64,000 nucleotides of DNA from Tubiluchus corallicola. Its lineage: Eukaryota; Priapulida; Priapulimorpha; Priapulimorphida; Tubiluchidae. Positions 1 through 13,900 of this stretch are shown one piece after another. The stretch lies in NCBI GenBank assembly GCA_030141605.1, contig JAQGDQ010000289.1, positions 65,001 to 129,000 on the forward strand. Direction: 5' to 3'. The notes below the pieces were generated by a model. The model had not been told where the DNA came from. It ran no database searches and worked only from the letters and a program-made list of their open reading frames with translations. The position numbers and the translations under genes were made by a program. The stretch's first letter is position 1; each line of letters starts with the position of its first letter.

Positions 1-460
1 GCATTGTCAAAATTTAATGCTGTTACACCGCTATGGTCCCTTATGTTATTAACACAAGCATTTTTAAAGAAAAAAAGTTACTGGTTTTGGTCTGTGTGTG
101 GTTATGTCATGGAAAGGTTAAAACCGCGTGTGACTAATGCGATGACTAATGTCATAAATAGTTGTATAGGTAGCTCATAGGTATAAAGGTTTCGTGCGGT
201 TACTAATTATTAAAAATCTAATAAATCTTAAACTGGAGACAATGAAAAGAAAAGTAAGGCTGACTCACAGTGCACTTTTAAACATTTATTCTTTATGAAG
301 TTTTCAACGTTCAACAAGACAACTTTAGTATCATCAACCTCATCCTAGTAGTACGTTCCACGCCTTTAATAGCCGTATTAACAAACAAGCAAGCAAGCAA
401 ATAAACAGACAAACAAAATAATAAATGCCTGGCTGACCGACTGATTGACTGACAGGCTCG

Positions 461-720
461 CTGACTGACTGACTGACTGACTGACTGACTGACTGACTGA
501 CTGACTGACTGACTGACTGACTGACTGACTGACTGACTGACTGACTGACTGACTGACTGACTGACTGACTGACTGACTGACTGACTGACTGACTGACTGA
601 CTGATTGACTGACTGACTGACTGACTGACTGACTGACTGACTGACTGACTGACTGACTGACTGACTGACTGACTGACTAAATGAATGAATGAATGAATGA
701 ATGAATGAATGAATGAATGG
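461..720. repeat. (CTGA)n then (ATGA)n microsatellite
   Basis: About 54 copies of CTGA (461-678, one CTGATTGA interruption near 601) pass into about ten copies of ATGA (679-720). The serine/glutamine-rich reading frame on the minus strand is an artefact of the repeat. Confidence 0.97.
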
Positions 721-2600
721 TGCGGAAACAAGTGATTAGACGAATATTACCAAAACTAATCAAAAACGTTTGACCACTAACTTGTTGATTGGTGGAATGG
801 CTAATATATTAATAGGTTGACTGGTCGATTTATTCTTATTTAGCTGTTTGGCTGGCTAGCACATAAACATAGTAGGCAACTAAAGCAATAAGGAAGGACA
901 GATAACTAACGAGTGGACATTGACAAACAGGTAAAAAGACAATAAAACGTAACAAACTACAATCATTACGTTTTTTGCAGATTTGTCATTATGTTTATAT
1001 TCTTCGCTAGTCAACGCTACTCTTTCAAAATGTCGTTCACACTTCTCACACGAACCGTTCATTTTCCTTGACCGATTGCTAACTTTATGAATGAAAGCTC
1101 TTGTTTTGTCAGTCACGAATTAGCCACATCAAGTGTTTAGTTAACATAATCATTTGGCAATGTGAAGTAATTACGTGAGACGATATTCCATGATATCATG
1201 GGATTGCCGCCATCAATAAATTAAGATATGATGGCGTGGAATTCGGTGATGCCAGCCATCCTGTGACTCGATAGTAGGTACAAAATAGTTTAGTTTATTC
1301 AATAAACTTGCAGCAAGAGCTGGATTAATACTAGATTTTAAACAAGAGTGATAAAATTACTCTAAATGCAGTAAACACACACCTTCCATGCAATTTAAGG
1401 TTTACTAAATAGAAATTGAGCAGAGATCTGAACAAAATTTGCACAAAGGAAGAGTCTTTGATAGTTAAATATAATAAATATAAACAGTGGGGAATGAAAC
1501 TTTTTTATATTGTTTAGTTTTGATTAATCGTAGTTTAAATTTGGTGGAGTTTCTGGTTTGTGGAGAGGGAAGTAAATGGTTTAAGTTGTCAGAATTTTTC
1601 TACACATCAAAAAATAGTTTTTTTTAGTATAGACTGAATAGGTGACCAAATCTATAATTACATATTATGTTTCCAATAATCATAAGTCATATTATTTTGC
1701 TAAACTGTGCCTTTATTAGAGTTTTGACCTAATGCAAGCACATGCAGTTTTTGTCAATCAACAAAATGTGACTGATTTACTGCCAATTGTTAAAGTATTT
1801 ATTGTTTTCTTAAAATGGAGGATTCTTAAGTAATTGCCTTGTATAAAATCTTCTGTACTAACTTAATAAACGCTAAGTTTTTAAAAGATGTTCTAAAAGT
1901 CTGTAAGTCTGTAAGTTTCGTTATAAATATAGGTATGCAATAAGTATGCGATTACAGAGCAAGCTATTTGCATCCTAAAATTATTAGAACTATTCGAACC
2001 AAAAACAAGCATACATAAAGCTATCTAGTTATATATCATACCTTTTCCTTTTTCATATTCACCAATGAATCTTTTAGTGATTAACCTCACAATGAATGCT
2101 GAAATTTAAACAATATAATTATCGAACAAAGTAAAAAACGCCTAACATTAATGGTTTGAACAATCTGTAGAGTGTTGCGTAATTATTTCAACTATTTACG
2201 TTATAGGCATTACAGTTCATGTTATTGTAGAAGCTAAAACTATACTGAAGTGACTTTCATGAAGAACGCGCAGACCTTGCAAGAATCAACAACTAGAAAT
2301 CTTATTACAGTCAACGCCACCAAAAATCTGATTAAAAAGGCGTCGTCTGTGATGAGGTCGGTCTTTTATTGTTAACTGCAAAGATTTCCGCAGGGGAGTC
2401 CATAATATATGATATACACAACGTAAACTATACAAATAATTTTTATAAAACATATCACATCCTAGAAAATATAGTAGCTATTAAACTCAAATAGTGCAGT
2501 ATTCATTATCGCAAATCAGTTTTAGTTAGATTCTTTTGTCAGTTAGAGTGCGACGTTACATCAAAGTTTCACGAGAAAGCTAAACTCTTTTATAAACCAA
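721..2600. other. Non-coding, nothing recognised
   Basis: AT-rich sequence with only short, compositionally random frames on both strands. A short ALTVIRFL-like reading at 2316-2293 on minus is discussed with the Ras-like exon. Confidence 0.5.
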
Positions 2601-2842
2601 GCACATTTACGTTGAGCTTAAAATATCGAGTGCCCATCTTCAGCACCAATAAGGTACTGCCACATTCGCAATTAGTACTTCAATTTTGATAGGTAGTTTG
2701 GCAGCTAACTTAATCCTATCCTCAAAAACACAAAGAGAAAAACTCGGTAAGCTCTTTTGCACTGAGTGTCTTGATGTTCTGTCTTTGTAGCGAATAACTA
2801 TAATGCTATAATCATAAATTTTAAAGCTATAATCACGTTTAC

Positions 2843-2909
2843 CTGTCTTTCCAACACCCTGGCTGCCATAAACCGCAACTTTAGCATATCTGAACTTGTA
2901 AGACGACAT
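2843..2909 (-). CDS. Possible first exon of a Ras-like small GTPase
   Basis: The exon starts with ATG at 2909 and encodes MSSYKFRYAKVAVYG followed by SQGVGKT: a beta strand and then a Walker A P-loop GxxGxGKT. This is the N-terminal shape of Ras-family GTPases such as RERG and RASL proteins. It ends in phase 1 at a GTAAAC donor right after the P-loop Thr, where a following Ala codon would be expected. A fragment reading ALTVIRFL, which resembles the Ras ALTVRFL block, lies about 530 bp downstream at 2316-2293, but it is preceded by GG instead of the AG acceptor. The rest of the gene was not found, so this may be a pseudogene or a gene continuing to the left of the window. Confidence 0.4.
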
Positions 2910-4426
2910 CTTTGCATCAACACCGCATCGAATTCATCGAATCAGCAGTCAACGATTCTCTAAGCATTCATCCAAAATTAATTTTCAGTTTCATTGGACA
3001 CGTCGTTTTCCTGTAACCAGCAGGATTAGGAAATATAACACACGTTCTTCTGAATTCTTACATGAAACATCTGCTGGGGTACTGGTACTCCCTGTGCATG
3101 CTTGTGGAAATTATCCTCTCGACCTTTACTTACCAGTAAACCCTCCTCCAACGCACAGCATGGATGAAGTGCTTTCACAGTTTTTGGCTTCCTCACTTGA
3201 TAACAGCAGCTGTACGCGTTTGGCGCCCAGATTTTGCACCATGTGATTTTAAATTAAGTTGTCTTATTGTAGTAATTTCAGATTTGATAAGATAGAATCC
3301 ACTGTCTTAAATATTTTTTTAGTTTAATACTTTCCAAATTTGAGTTTCATTATAGTTTTATTTTAGTTTAACTCAAATGGCGGATTGTTTGCGGTGTGCA
3401 CTTCGTAGGTGCGATAGTTAATCAGCACCTAGCCTGGTTAGTAAATGGATAGCTGTTCGCCATGAAAATGTTTTGGACGGTTTTGCATGGCAAAATGCTT
3501 TTAGCTAATTAGCTATTAGTCTTGCTGAGGGACAATGTATATGCGCCTATAATAATAGATATAGCTAGAACGCCCCTTTGCTTCAACGTTTCATTTTAGT
3601 GGATTATTTTTGAAAATGGATTATATTCCGGTCTGGCTTAACGATTCAACATTATAATTGTTGATTGATAGATACCGGTTGGTTGTTTTAAAATTTGCTA
3701 ACAGCATATAATTACGTTAATTACGTAAAGCATCAAGATTTTTTCTAACGATTAAAAAAGCCAACTAATGAAGTTATAAAATAAAGATGTAAAGTTGATG
3801 AGATGATGATGAGAGGAGGAGAAGGAGGATGAAGAGGAGAAAGAGGAGCCGGAGTATGGCGGTAGTGACGGCGACAACGATGATAACGACGATGACTACA
3901 ATGATAATGACAACGACGTATTTTGTCTACGTAACGAAGGCGATGATTGTAACTTCCTCAATTCTACTACGTCATTTCCACTTGTTGTTTAAGCCTCCCG
4001 GTTTTCTTTCCTCTTTTTCTCATATTCCATTGCCTGCTGATATTCCATTCTTTCTCCTCCAGTTGTCTTTATTTCCCCGTGGAGTCGCTACGTGCCTACA
4101 GCCCATTAAAAACTTGGATGCATGCGTCCCAGGCCCAACAGGGGAAAGTCAAACAGGCCCAAGAAACAGCCTGTTGTTCATGGTTTATTTTGTTGCTCAA
4201 TAAATCTTATTTTTGTTGGCTATAGGATTCCAAGAGTTGAACACGTACATGGAATTCATTAGAGAACTAAATAAGTAAACATTCTAAAGCAAATAATTGG
4301 GAATTTTTCCAGGCAACTGAGATGTGTACTCCTTGTGCTTGTTCGCGCTGCCATCCAGCACAGACCTATAGTGAAGTTTTAATACCCAGTACCATTTAAA
4401 AAAATTGAAACTTTTTGTGTAGATAG

Positions 4427-4430
4427 TAGT

Positions 4431-4466
<36 letters not shown>
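4427..4466. repeat. (AGC)n microsatellite
   Basis: About eleven AGC units preceded by AGTAGT. It is not in any recognised coding exon. Confidence 0.95.
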
Positions 4467-4604
4467 TCAAATGTAGATTTTCGATAACTGAGTTAGTGTT
4501 TACGACAAGATGAATGTTTATTGGTCAGGTAGCTGCAAATAATTTGAAAACCAAATTAGTGAGGGTTTCAAAGTGCTACATTTTTAGACTGGGCCTGTCA
4601 AAAT

Positions 4605-4905
4605 TAGTCTCAGTGAGTGAGTCTTGATGTCTAGAACAATATACTTCTAAACAGTCTTTTGAGTGAGTGAGTGTTTGAGTGTGTATGTGTGTGTGCGTGC
4701 GCGTGCGTGCGTGAGTGAGTGAGTTGAGTGAGTGAGTGAGTGAGTGACTGATTGAGTGACCAAATGAATCAATGAGATAATAAGGAGTCTGCATAGATGG
4801 ACTGATGGATGGGTAAATATGATGGACGGATGGTTAATGGATGAGTGTCTGATAGATAGGGAGTTATATGGTTAATCGATAGGCGGATAGATAGGTAAAA
4901 GAACG
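4605..4905. repeat. (GAGT)n repeat grading into ATGG/GATA-rich sequence
   Basis: GAGT and TGCG units fill 4605-4757; then degenerate GATGGATGG and GATAGGTA units continue to about 4905. Overlapping minus-strand reading frames here are repeat by-products. Confidence 0.85.
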
Positions 4906-6599
4906 AGAAGGCAAAGACAGAAAGAAAATTAGACAACGTGGCTGACGAGTACATGGCTGTGCTGCTGCCAGTGCATGAATACTGACTGGTCTAATTATTG
5001 TCGACAACCAACAATGGAATCTCTGAAAATTATAGACCTTGCTATTTTGGTATGGTTGACACGTTAGCTGCTTTTGTAGCGCTTTTAACAATAAAGAATT
5101 CAATAATTCAATACTTAATAAATTTAACACTTTTTAGACCCAGAGTACGTGAAAATCATTACAAATTAGCCCTTTAAACAGCGAGTGGTATTTAACTTAT
5201 CACATTCGGAGTGTAGAATTTCGGCATTAATGGTAAAAGGTGGTGTTAATGTGTAAGGACATTTGCAATAAAAATACTTTACCATACAAATGACTGCATA
5301 AATAGGTCTCAGTTATTAAACGCCTACTGATTGTAAAATAAAAATGGTTGTTCTTGAATAAATTTATCCTAGTTGATCCGTGAGGGATGCAGTTTTTTAA
5401 GACTGGTAGTGGAAACTACTTCAAAGAAGGTTGGCAGTTTTCCGGTTAATCGTTTATAAAAAAGTACTCGGGTAGTATTTAAACATTATCTAATTATTTT
5501 TACAACCCACATCAATCTAAGCTTTTACATTTTTCATAGTTTGTGCACTTTAGTCAAATTCAGTCGCAGTAGATGGAGCAGCAAGTCAGAACTGCGACTT
5601 CCCGTATTCTGCCATTACCGATTGAAACCACACCTTGTTTGTTTAATCCCAATTAGTGACATTTTTTACTGAAATGAGTTCAAGATGTAAAATTTCGTAA
5701 ACTGAGGTAGACTGACATATTCAGTTATTTTCTGCATGCGGTAAGTCGTGCATTTGGTTTGATACAACACTTTGCCTTTCAATGGAGACCGCGATGTCCG
5801 TCTTTGACACGTCATCTATCGTGACGTTTTCATTTATGGTCTTCATCCATCGACAGAAAAAGGGCAGCATTAAAAACTAATAATTCGCGTATGTTTATAG
5901 ATTAGCATATGGTACATCGCCAAAAGAAAAGAAAGATTTCTGCTTTGAAATTTCAAACTTTTTGACATAAATTATAGCTCAGAGGAGTGTTGACCTTTTA
6001 TGCCATTTTAGTTGACCTTATGTACAAAAGTCAGTTTTTGTTAAGCTGTCTTAGCCAACTTAGCTTCAATTCGGCCTTAGAGGGCCAGAAATTTTGTTGC
6101 TTAACGCTCTAGGTCACTAATTAAAAAGTGAATATATAAACTTCCGCATACAGACTTTGCTACTTGAGTGTTACAAACTATGTAACACTGATTATTTTGG
6201 TTATACCATTGTAAATATTTTGAAATGCTTAACATACTGAGCCCTTGATGTATCCATTTGGGGAAAAAGCTATTGCTGCCATAGACGATGCTAATGAAAT
6301 TTTCACCCTGGAAAAGACACGTGATGGCCATAGATTTTCTGAATGTTCAAAGTGATCAGATTAACTTCAGTCTAGGAATGTTTTTCTCCGTCTTATTATG
6401 AAATATGATCAGGTCTGGCGGAAATAAAATGAGTTCAGAATGTGAAGGCATTAGCTGTCTGTATAAATAAATCTAAAATTGTCAAGGCACCGCAGGGTTT
6501 CAGCCACTTGATCTCTATGTGATTACAGTCCTAATAGTTTTCATCAGACAACAACGATTAGCTAACAATTAAATTACGTGACTAAATATTTAGTCAGAC

Positions 6600-7035
6600 C
6601 AACAGAGTGTCAGCAAACAAAACAACCAAATCAATAAAGAACGAACAAGTAAATAAATGAAGAATAAATGCAGAAACAAATGGAAAAACAAATGTACTTT
6701 TTATCCAACTAAATCAACCAAACAACCAACCGACTGGTTGGTTGGTTTAAACAAAAAATATGCAAACATGCAATTAACCAAACAAACAAATAGGCTAACG
6801 AACAATGAATGAAATGACAGGCTAATGAAAAGACGGACGGAAGAACGAACGAACGAACAAAACAAAAAAGAAAGGAAGGAAGTAAAGAAGGTAAGGTAGA
6901 ATGAACAAACAAATGAATGAATAAAGAAATGAGCAAACGAACGCATGAAAGAATGAACGAAAGAACGAACGAACGAAGAAACGAATAAACGAACAGAGGA
7001 TGGTGTAAATGAATGGTTAAATGACAAGCAAACAT
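6600..7035. repeat. Cryptic AACA/AACG simple-sequence tract
   Basis: Long purine-rich stretch made of AACA, AACG, AAAG and AATG units. Two overlapping minus-strand frames of 108 aa consist of Phe, Ser, Leu and Val and reflect the repeat, not genes. Confidence 0.8.
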
Positions 7036-10000
7036 AATATAAATAATTTTAATTTTATTTCGCCATTGTCTTGGTTTCTTTTCAACATTGTTTTGGTTAC
7101 AAACTTTATCCCCTCCCTAGTTACTAACAAATATTACGTATTTTTAAATCTTTTAGACTCATCATTTTCACCGGAACTTATGGCCTATTAAATAATTTAT
7201 AACAGGAATAACAGGAGTGACAAGGAAGGAGACCAAACCCGATTTGATGACGTTAAACAAAAGTAATAATTATATACTGCGTGACTTAAACATTTATAGC
7301 AAATCGCTAAAATGCTAAACGTTATTGGGCTACAGTCGAAATTCCGGTTAAAATTCGATAACTTGCATGAACTGCGCAATTAAAAAGTACAACGTTAATT
7401 CTGAAGTTGATCTAGGGCTCTAGGCCTACGTGACCTTTATCACGGTCCAAAATGGATGCTCGGTGGTCTGCCTGTCTGACTATAACACCTGGAAAAACAC
7501 ATAAATTCAGAATCCCCCACATGCTGAAACAAGCGTGGGAAATGGAAATGATCAACAAGTGGGACAGCAAGACGTTACTGAGAATATTAAACCAGTACGC
7601 AGGTCTATCAGCGTTTGTTTGACTCCATTAAAGACAACAAAGTTTGTTATAATTATAAAAGTAATGTGGCACTCACATCCCGCAACTAAATGCCTCTTTT
7701 CAAACTTCGCATTAAGATAATACGAAACCTAAGCGGCTTTGTGATTTGAGGCTATGGGAGATAATTTGTGTTCTTTGCAGCTGTTTTCTGTTTGTCAGGT
7801 ATATTTACATGATTTGCTTAAATTACGCCATTATTATTGATAAATTATGCAATACTGTGCCACACTTTCCCGCGAATATTTTAACGGCCTTTATATTAGC
7901 TTTGAGCTAGATTTTGATGTAGGGTTTTCTGGATCTTTGTTTTTTATGCAAGGAGCAAAGAACATTTTTAAGTTAATGCATAACATGAGATATTCTGTGG
8001 CATGTTACAACGTTCTGGGCGTTTATATTTTTTTCTGAGATTACCAACAAGTTACAAAAGAAGCTCGCAAACTTACTGCTGCTCTGCATCACTTAAAATT
8101 TACCAGAGGAAGTGTAGTTTTCGGTAAGATAAATCTTCTCTGAATTTACGTTCTTGATCATCTTACGATGATGACTTTCCAATAACATTGATTTTTGCTT
8201 TTATGGGTTGTTGTTTAATTTTATGTTTAGTTCAATGCTTTCGAATTTCGTCATGTTTTTCTGTGTGCAGAGTAGAAATATGCTTGGCATTTAGCAATTT
8301 AATTATCAAAGCAAAAAAGAAGCACTATTATTCTCTTGAAAAATTTGAAACATTGTTTCCGAGGCAGTATTACAGTTTTCTATCACCTTCACATCTTATT
8401 GCAGTTGTGGGAGGGGAGTTGGGTACTTATATCTCGGGCGTTTAAAAGTTAAACCACCGGCAATTTTGCTTTGAAGATATTGCTGTCTGTTATAAGTTTA
8501 ATCTATTAAAATAACAGGATAGAGAAATCTTGAAGAATAATTATGTCACAGAATGCAAGACAATGTAAAAACCGAACGATAGGTTACAATGTAAACAGAG
8601 ATGTTGCTGACGCAAAAATTTGGGAGTTTGCAGTCACAGTATGCACAACAACGATTAATTTGATCAACTGAAAAAATATCCGTTTTGCAATCTATAATGA
8701 GCTTAAATCAACCTATCACCAAATTAATCAATTCTTCTTTTCATCCACACATACGACCGGTTAATCAACCACTTGATCAATCGATCAATCAAATAATCTC
8801 TAGTTAGTTAACTAACCAGCTGCCACTTCCAACTAGTCAGGCAGTTAATTAATTAGTGAAGCAGTCAGTCAGTCTGTCAGTCTGTTGGTCGGTCGGTCGG
8901 TCGTTCAGTCATCCAGTCAGTCCATGATTCAGAAACTTAGAAAGTGGGGCTTATAGTATATACCAAAAAGAGTGATCTTATTGGTGAAGATCAGCCGAAT
9001 TGATGAAATAAGTCAGACCGCCCTGTGCGAGCGATATTTTCTCATTGTGCAGACGTAGTCATTGAACTGTATGCTGTTATTGTCTCTAATAACAACGGTA
9101 GAATTATTATTATTATACATAGGTTAATTCTATCGTTCTCCCGCTTACATGCTGGGCCAGACGAAACGCCAGACAAAGAACTGTGAGAAAAGTTGAAGGT
9201 TATCTGCATTGGATTACGTAACTCTTCACACGTAAGCTGCACAATAAGAACTTATTAATAATTCCAGCCCATAAATTATTTCATAATTCGACAAGCTCTC
9301 TGGAAAACATTCGCTTTCAGTAGACCTGTGGGTTTTTATCGTTCTCTAACTGTCCTTATTTAACTATGATATTGTTCCAGGTTCAATGGCTTGATTTGAT
9401 TGCTAACGGTTTTTTTGGCCAGCATATATATATATACATCTTCTAGAAACTATATTCTAAAAAAACGTATATTGTCCGTGTTATTTCGATAAAACGGAAC
9501 TTTTCTGTGACTGCCTGTACTGAAATCCGGGAAATGATAAATCAGGTGTAAGTGCAAGGTGGCTTGCCTGGAACAAGTTTTAACAAAAAATTGTGACAAA
9601 TACAGAGGTCGTATTGTGATCAAGGTCAAATGAAATTTGTTAAAGCGAAAAATTATTCCCTTTGGAGCGTTTTTGTTGATTTTGCATTTATTTTTGTTTT
9701 CAATTTCACTAATGTAAAGTTTAAAGTTGTATCCAGACTAAAAGCTTTTTACGTAGAGTTTTTGATCTAAATAATGCTGGTGTGAGCAGTTAACTGCATC
9801 TGCGTGCTTGTTGCAGAGCCCACACAAATTCAGGAACAGTGAACTCTTCAAATGCTAATTTTCTTTCTCGCTCTTCATTGAAAAATGTGCGATAATTCAC
9901 TGCCGCTAAGGTTAATATATAGTTGTTAAAGTTGTATGACTCATACGCATTTGACACTTCTCAGACTTGAGTTAACTGTTTCACAGAATTTTTGATGCAA

Positions 10001-10179
10001 TGGCAACACAAGTTACAGGTTGCGCGAGTATGATACCTGCACAACTTTTAGCTTTTTTGTATCACCAAGATCCTTATTGAAAAGACTACACTAATGGGTT
10101 CTTTTTTGCATAAAATTGTTGGTTAGTTTCTAGTTGATTTGTTGGAAGGTCAAATGGTTCTTATATTCTTTGTTTCTGT

Positions 10180-10480
10180 TTTGACTGATTCGTTGATTGA
10201 CTGATTTGTTGCTTGGTTAGACGGTTGGTTGGGTGACTGGTTGGTAGGTTGTTTTTTTGGTTGGGTTATTGGTTGATTGGTTTTTTGGTTCGCTGACTAG
10301 CTGGTTGGTTCGTTGATTGGTTTGTTTGTTTGTTCGTTTGTTTGCTATTCTTTTATTTGTCGTTTGGTTGGTTGGCTTGTTGGTTGATTGGTTGGTTAGG
10401 TTGTTGGTAGACTACCGTTTTCACTGGTTTGTCGTTTACACTCGCTTTTTTGGTTATTTGATTAGTTGGCTACGGACCAA
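10180..10480. repeat. Degenerate TTGG/TTTG simple-sequence tract
   Basis: Runs of TTGG, TTGA and TTTG units about 450 bp before the hemerythrin-1 start codon. The plus-strand frame across it is low-complexity and rejected as a gene. Confidence 0.8.
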
Positions 10481-10936
10481 TCGATGGTGTGTGTATGCCT
10501 ATTTATCAGTCAGTCGTTTGATTGATCATCTCAATGACCAGTCAGTGACATTCTGGCTAATCCACAAACTTCCAGTAACTCTTTATTTATTCCAGTTATA
10601 ACATTTTCTTACATTTACTTCACTTAGAAAAATGAAAAACTCCCTGAATTTAAACAACGTACAAACGTATAACATGCGTTGTTCCTTTAATTCTGCCCTT
10701 AAGCAAAGTTTCGGTGCTTTTATAAGTCCAACAAAATTTCAGCGGGAAACTTTAAAGTAAAATTACCTCTGTGTTTACTTCAGCTCAACTTTCACCCCTA
10801 AATAGAGCTGCTGCAATGGTTTGTCCCAAAGAGTTAAAGGTTCGAAACCTCGGCGTGCGCATTGCACTGCACGCCTTCTACATCAGTTGACAGCAGCTTT
10901 GACACTGATTAGCAGCGCTTGTTAACCAGAAGCAAA

Positions 10937-13900
10937 ATGGGTTTCGATATTCCTGAACCTTTCTGTTGGGACGAATCTTTCAGAGTCTTCGTGAGTATTT
11001 GCATGACCATTTAATTTAGATTATATTTAAGGGCTATAATTGCAATTCATGAGGCGTAGAGCACGTTCAGATCAGATTTTTAGTTTGAGCAAAACTGCGT
11101 GACGGCACGTGAAGAAATACAGAAAAAAGTCATCAGAAACTTGAAAATATGAGGACAATTCAATAAGCCTTATCAACTATTATAGTAACTATTTTTAGAT
11201 TTTCAAAATTTATATTCGTAGATCAGTACACATTACAGGTTCAACAAAAGTAGGCTTTCTCTGCAAAATGATTTTTGAAATATTTATGGAGATAAAGCTT
11301 TCATACTTTTAGCAAGCTTTTTGTTTTTCACGTAAAATAAGCAACGAGCGTACAATCAATCAATCAATCAATTAATTTTTAAAGTATTTGCCACATTTTT
11401 TGGTGCTAATTTACGCTGTTAAATTATTTATTGTTAAATTGTTTAATAATAGAACTAGAATTAGAGTACTAAAAGTTAGTGCAAACCGAATGCCAATTTA
11501 TAAACATTACCCCAAAAAAGAAAAAGGCTTCTATCCATCTCTGTAAATTATGTTCAGGTGAAAGATAAAAAGAAACAAGCGCAAGGAATTTATCAAAACA
11601 AAAATTTTGATTATAAATATATTCAGGAAATTGCTGGACAAGATCACCGATTGCCTTATTAGAATTTTCCCCCAATATTAAAGGATGCTTGCCCAACTCC
11701 CAATTTCAATTTAAAATGAAATTTAGTTGCCACAGGTATCCTGTTAACAATCCTAATCATCACAATATACGGGCTCATTTGGATCATCATGGGTCATCCC
11801 ATGAATTTTCGTGTTCATTTTAAATGAGTTCACTTCTCTCTAGGGAGGGTGAAAAAATTGGTGCCATTTATTGTTTTAATAACAACGTCATGAAAAACGG
11901 CCGTTTTAGGCTATTTCAGCCACGGATCAGAGATATGCCCTACTATAAATATGAAAACTGCCAATCTCATGTTAGGTGTTCTGTGCGGACGGAATTAGTT
12001 GCCGGGCAGCCCATTTTAGAGTTTTTCGGGTCCGGAAATAGGGCACGCGCTAATATTAACTTCACAAATCTGAGAATTGTCGGAATGTCGGGTATTTTAG
12101 AATGTAAATGTGAAATTAGTTTTTCTGGCGGATGGATCTACTTGTCCAGGCGAGTCATTTAAGGGTTTTCTGGCAGTCCAAATGGGACACATCATAATAT
12201 TAAACATAAACTCCTACATATTGCACGAAGATGGTTTTTGGCAGGCTGAATACAAACATATTTTTATTTTTACCGAACAAACAGACCTAGTCGCCCAAAT
12301 GGGCGATTTTAATTTCTTTTTCAGAAATCCAGATATGGGCCACAGTCACATATGTTTCATAGATTCTTAAAAATTAAAAGTAAGAGGTAAGTGCTAAATA
12401 GAAACTTGACAATAAATTTAAAACTGGACTAAACACTGTTCAAACCAGCTTGTGGTGATTCAGGAAAGGTTCGAAAATGGAACTGTATTTCGTTTCAATG
12501 CTAAAATCGGTTTTTGTCGTTTGTTTAACTGGGTTCGTTTTACTCTATAAAGTGTGAAAAAGGGGGAGCCATTCTTTCTAATGAATTTACTGAAAAAACC
12601 GGCTTTATTTTAAAAATTAAATAGGTCAATTGAAAATCGTATTATATGTTGTATAACCGTATATCGATGTTTGTGCCACATTCATTTTCAATACCACCTT
12701 TTCGAGAAAAATTAGGGTTAAAAATTTTTTATACTTTTTACTTTAAATTTGCACGTTTCGTAAGATATAGGTGAACAATTATGTCATAACTTGAAAAGAT
12801 AAAATGCTGTAGCAGATACGTGGCTATTACCCAGTACCTTTTATTCCGTTGCTTGAAAATAAGGACAAATATTTTTCAGAGAGACAGACCGACAGGCAGA
12901 CAGACGGGCAAACAGACAGACAGACAGACGGACAGGTTGACAACAGACAGACAGACATATTATAACATTCACTAACCTTAACACCTTCACCATTCCTACG
13001 TCACATGCCATTTAGCTCATTTTGGTTTTATTGGGATGCTCCAAATTAAGATAACCATGCAACTGCAGGCAACCATGACAAGCAGACACATATTCACAAG
13101 CCGTATTAACATGATATTTCAAAAAGCTATCAGAAGCAACCAGGAATAAAAATTGTTAACTTGACGTCAATTAATAACTGAAGTATTTTAGGACTTTGAC
13201 CTGCGTTGCCCTAAACTGGTCTGTAAATGTGTTTAGGCCATTTGTTTCTCAAAAATAACAATGTCAGATTCGTGTTCACTGTTCAGCACTGTTAAAAGCG
13301 TTAATAATTTTCAGGGTATGTGAGATGTGAGGTCTGTGACCCATCTGTGGGTCCTTAACAACCCTAAATTCACTAGTTCTGGCAACTAGGTCATTTGGTT
13401 CAGTAAAAACCAAATGTAAATTTGCATTCAGTATGGCAAAAAACCCTTTCTTGCAGTATTTAGCATTTTATGCCTAATATTACGATGTACCCCAGTTTGA
13501 GTCCCCAGATGCCTAATTAGGTTGCTCGTCTGGGCAAGTAGATACATGATACATCCACACAAAAAAACCAAGTTCATACTTGTATTCAGCATTCTAAAAT
13601 ACCCCATTCCAGTAATTTTCAGATTAGTGCACAAAATTCTTCGGGTCCCTACTTCTGGGCCCTAAGAAATACCCTAGAAAGAATGCTAGAGCAATGTTTG
13701 TCAGTTTTTGACGAAAAAACTAATAGTAGATTTGTATTCAGCATCATAAAAGCCCTTTCCTATGATTTTCAGGTAAGGGTATTTTACCTGATTATAGACA
13801 GTATTTTAATTGACTATAGCACATTTCCCGTGTCTATTAGTCAATTAGTTGGGCAGTTTTCTGATTTGGACCCAATTCAAAATGGCCCTCTAGAATGTCC

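Larger units (their letters stand above)
2930..10170. other. Gene-poor region with simple repeats
   Basis: Apart from the listed microsatellites I see no exon with a recognisable family motif. The frame at 3829-4203 arises from GAGGA/GATGA-rich sequence. The 7040-10170 stretch has only short unsupported frames and a TCAG/TCGG-rich patch near 8860-8930. Confidence 0.5.

Noticed and set aside
378-731. 117-codon Ser/Gln-repeat frame on minus
   Set aside because: Produced entirely by the CTGA/ATGA microsatellite.
3829-4203. 124-codon plus-strand frame rich in Arg, Met and Thr
   Set aside because: The first part is a GAGGA/ACGATGA-rich tract, the rest has no recognisable domain or exon borders.
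6701-7035. Two overlapping 108-codon Phe/Ser/Leu frames on minus
   Set aside because: Low-complexity translations of an AACA/AACG tract; no motif, and both frames equally open.
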